Source of the DNA: Chelonoidis abingdonii | Taxonomy: Eukaryota > Chordata > Testudines > Testudinidae | Length of the DNA: 64,000 nucleotides | Assembly: GCF_003597395.2 (NCBI RefSeq) | Contig: NC_133770.1 | Span: 2,710,644 to 2,774,643, forward strand | Direction: 5' to 3' | Shown here: positions 63,001 to 64,000 of the stretch, piece by piece | Layout: every line of letters starts with the position of its first letter | Position numbering within the stretch: position 1 is the stretch's first letter | Notes under the pieces: generated by a model | What the model saw: the letters and a program-made list of their open reading frames with translations, nothing else | Told to the model about the DNA's origin: nothing | Database searches by the model: none | Program-made: the position numbers and the translations under genes

Positions 63001-64000
63001 AGGAAGCCAGAAACCTCGGCGCATGACGGCCGCTGTAGCGGTGGATCTTAGTGCAGTATGCTAATCCAGAGCTGCTTGAGAGCCGTGCAGGATATGATTG
63101 GCCCTCGGAAACTAAAGCGGTAAACATTGTTCTTTGTTGTCTGGATGTGTTCAATAAAGTCCATGAACTTATTATAGTTTTATGGTCGTACTTTGCTAGA
63201 ATCCGCGATAACTGCAATTCGAAATTGCAACGTTGAAGGCAATACCTTATGACCAGCGGGTCTAAGCGTTTGCCCTCTCTGTTGGTTGGGTATGGCGGAA
63301 TACTGTTTGTTTCACTGATTGGCTGCGTCACTACCAAAGAGTTTGCCCAGGATTGAGAAAAGGAATTCAGAGCCCTTCGAGGGAATGAAGTATTCCGGTG
63401 CGCCTGTTTGCAGTAGGCTGGCTTGTGGCTGGAGGTCTGCCAGATGGATTAGCAGTGCCGGAAGGGCTGAGTTAATGGTTAATGCCATCTGGATGACGAA
63501 GATGGTTGCATGATATCTGTTACTCATGTTGTTTGTCAGGTACTTCCTCCAAATTGATCTAAGCTCATGGCATCCTTTTGAGAGATCTTGGAGTTTTTGA
63601 AAAATCATCTGATGGCAGTGGAGAGGGAAGGAAGTAAGCTCCTCAGTATTGATCAGTGGTGTGAGGTATAGTGGGTCAGAGCGGAGTTATTGATCCTGAG
63701 GTGGGAGGTGCGCCAAGTGCGTCATAGGTTTGACATTCGCGTCTAGTGTGGTAGAGTAGCGACGTGCTGCCGAGGGAAGATGCCACAGACCAAATACGCC
63801 ATGGTGGTGAAAAGGCATAGCAGGTGCCATCCGGATACACCCCAGGAGGTGGATCTTGAGGTTGGTGAGGACAGTTTTCCTGTGTCGCATGGGACAGGAC
63901 TGTGAGGGTAGAATTCAGATTGCACTGGCACAGCAGCCTGTGTTCAGTCCTGCTCAGGAGGAAGGCTGCTCGGACCCTGAGTCATTTGTATAAGAGAGCC
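59706..64000 (-). mobile_element. DIRS-like tyrosine-recombinase retrotransposon
   Basis: Coding order on the minus strand is gag-like (63608-62551), reverse transcriptase (62361-62044), RNase H (61673-61353), then a tyrosine-recombinase segment (60719-60474, ITSARRAGEIAAL). Gag-like text includes LHSMKDSRATLRSLG. RNase H text includes HINVLDFAL and FYVNRQGG. This order and the recombinase in place of an integrase define DIRS-type elements. The 3' end has an inverted repeat (59706-59768 against 59955-60015). Frames are broken and the 5' end lies outside the window. Confidence 0.75.

Overview
ORGANISM. This is vertebrate nuclear DNA, most likely from a turtle. Genes are sparse and intron-bearing. 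The repeats are CR1 LINEs on both strands, hAT-type MITEs with 8-bp target duplications, Penelope-like short elements (often listed as turtle SINEs), a DIRS-like retroelement, Ty3/gypsy-type LTRs and an L1-like LINE. Two assembly gaps (100 N at 25746 and 865 N at 32550) have disturbed sequence beside them. GENES. Three real coding blocks are visible, all from immune-type or membrane-acting families. (1) A plus-strand GIMAP/AIG1 GTPase is spliced from a short start exon (5318-5366) to a long GTPase exon (13562-14469), giving about 316 aa with a hydrophobic, Cys-rich C-terminus. (2) A minus-strand exon (48650-46596) encodes a stonustoxin-like (SNTX: MACPF-like, helical, thioredoxin-like) module followed by two fibronectin III domains. 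(3) A minus-strand AIG1 GTPase exon (36744-35771) has a coiled-coil tail. Blocks 2 and 3 lie on the same strand, neither has its own start codon before its domains, and block 2 ends in the splice phase with which block 3 begins. They can therefore be read as one gene for an SNTX-FN3-FN3-AIG1 protein, a pore-former-like module joined to an immune GTPase; this is the most interesting hypothesis here. One processed pseudogene (SNRPF) sits inside a CR1 element. LAYOUT. 1-5.2 kb: CR1 and MITE debris. 5.3-14.5 kb: GIMAP gene 1, whose 8.2-kb intron holds hAT MITEs, a CR1 with the SNRPF pseudogene, and a foldback Penelope-like element. 14.5-25.7 kb: a candidate cassette exon, CR1 fragments, MITEs and a retroviral env-like remnant. 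25.8-34.5 kb: gap-flanked and apparently error-rich sequence with a CR1 and a gypsy integrase region, then an inverted duplication around the second gap. 35.8-48.7 kb: the AIG1 and SNTX-FN3 exons with a repeat-filled interval (solo LTR, Penelope-like elements, CR1). 49-56 kb: L1-like 3' sequence in a roughly 3-kb palindrome that was later split by a CR1, which itself carries nested insertions. 56-64 kb: LTR, Tigger/pogo transposase remnant and a DIRS-like element. HIDDEN STRUCTURE. The Penelope-like elements carry a hammerhead-ribozyme-like core and recur as foldback copies, two of them bounded by clear 12-14-bp target duplications. All calls are from reading by eye; no database search was run.
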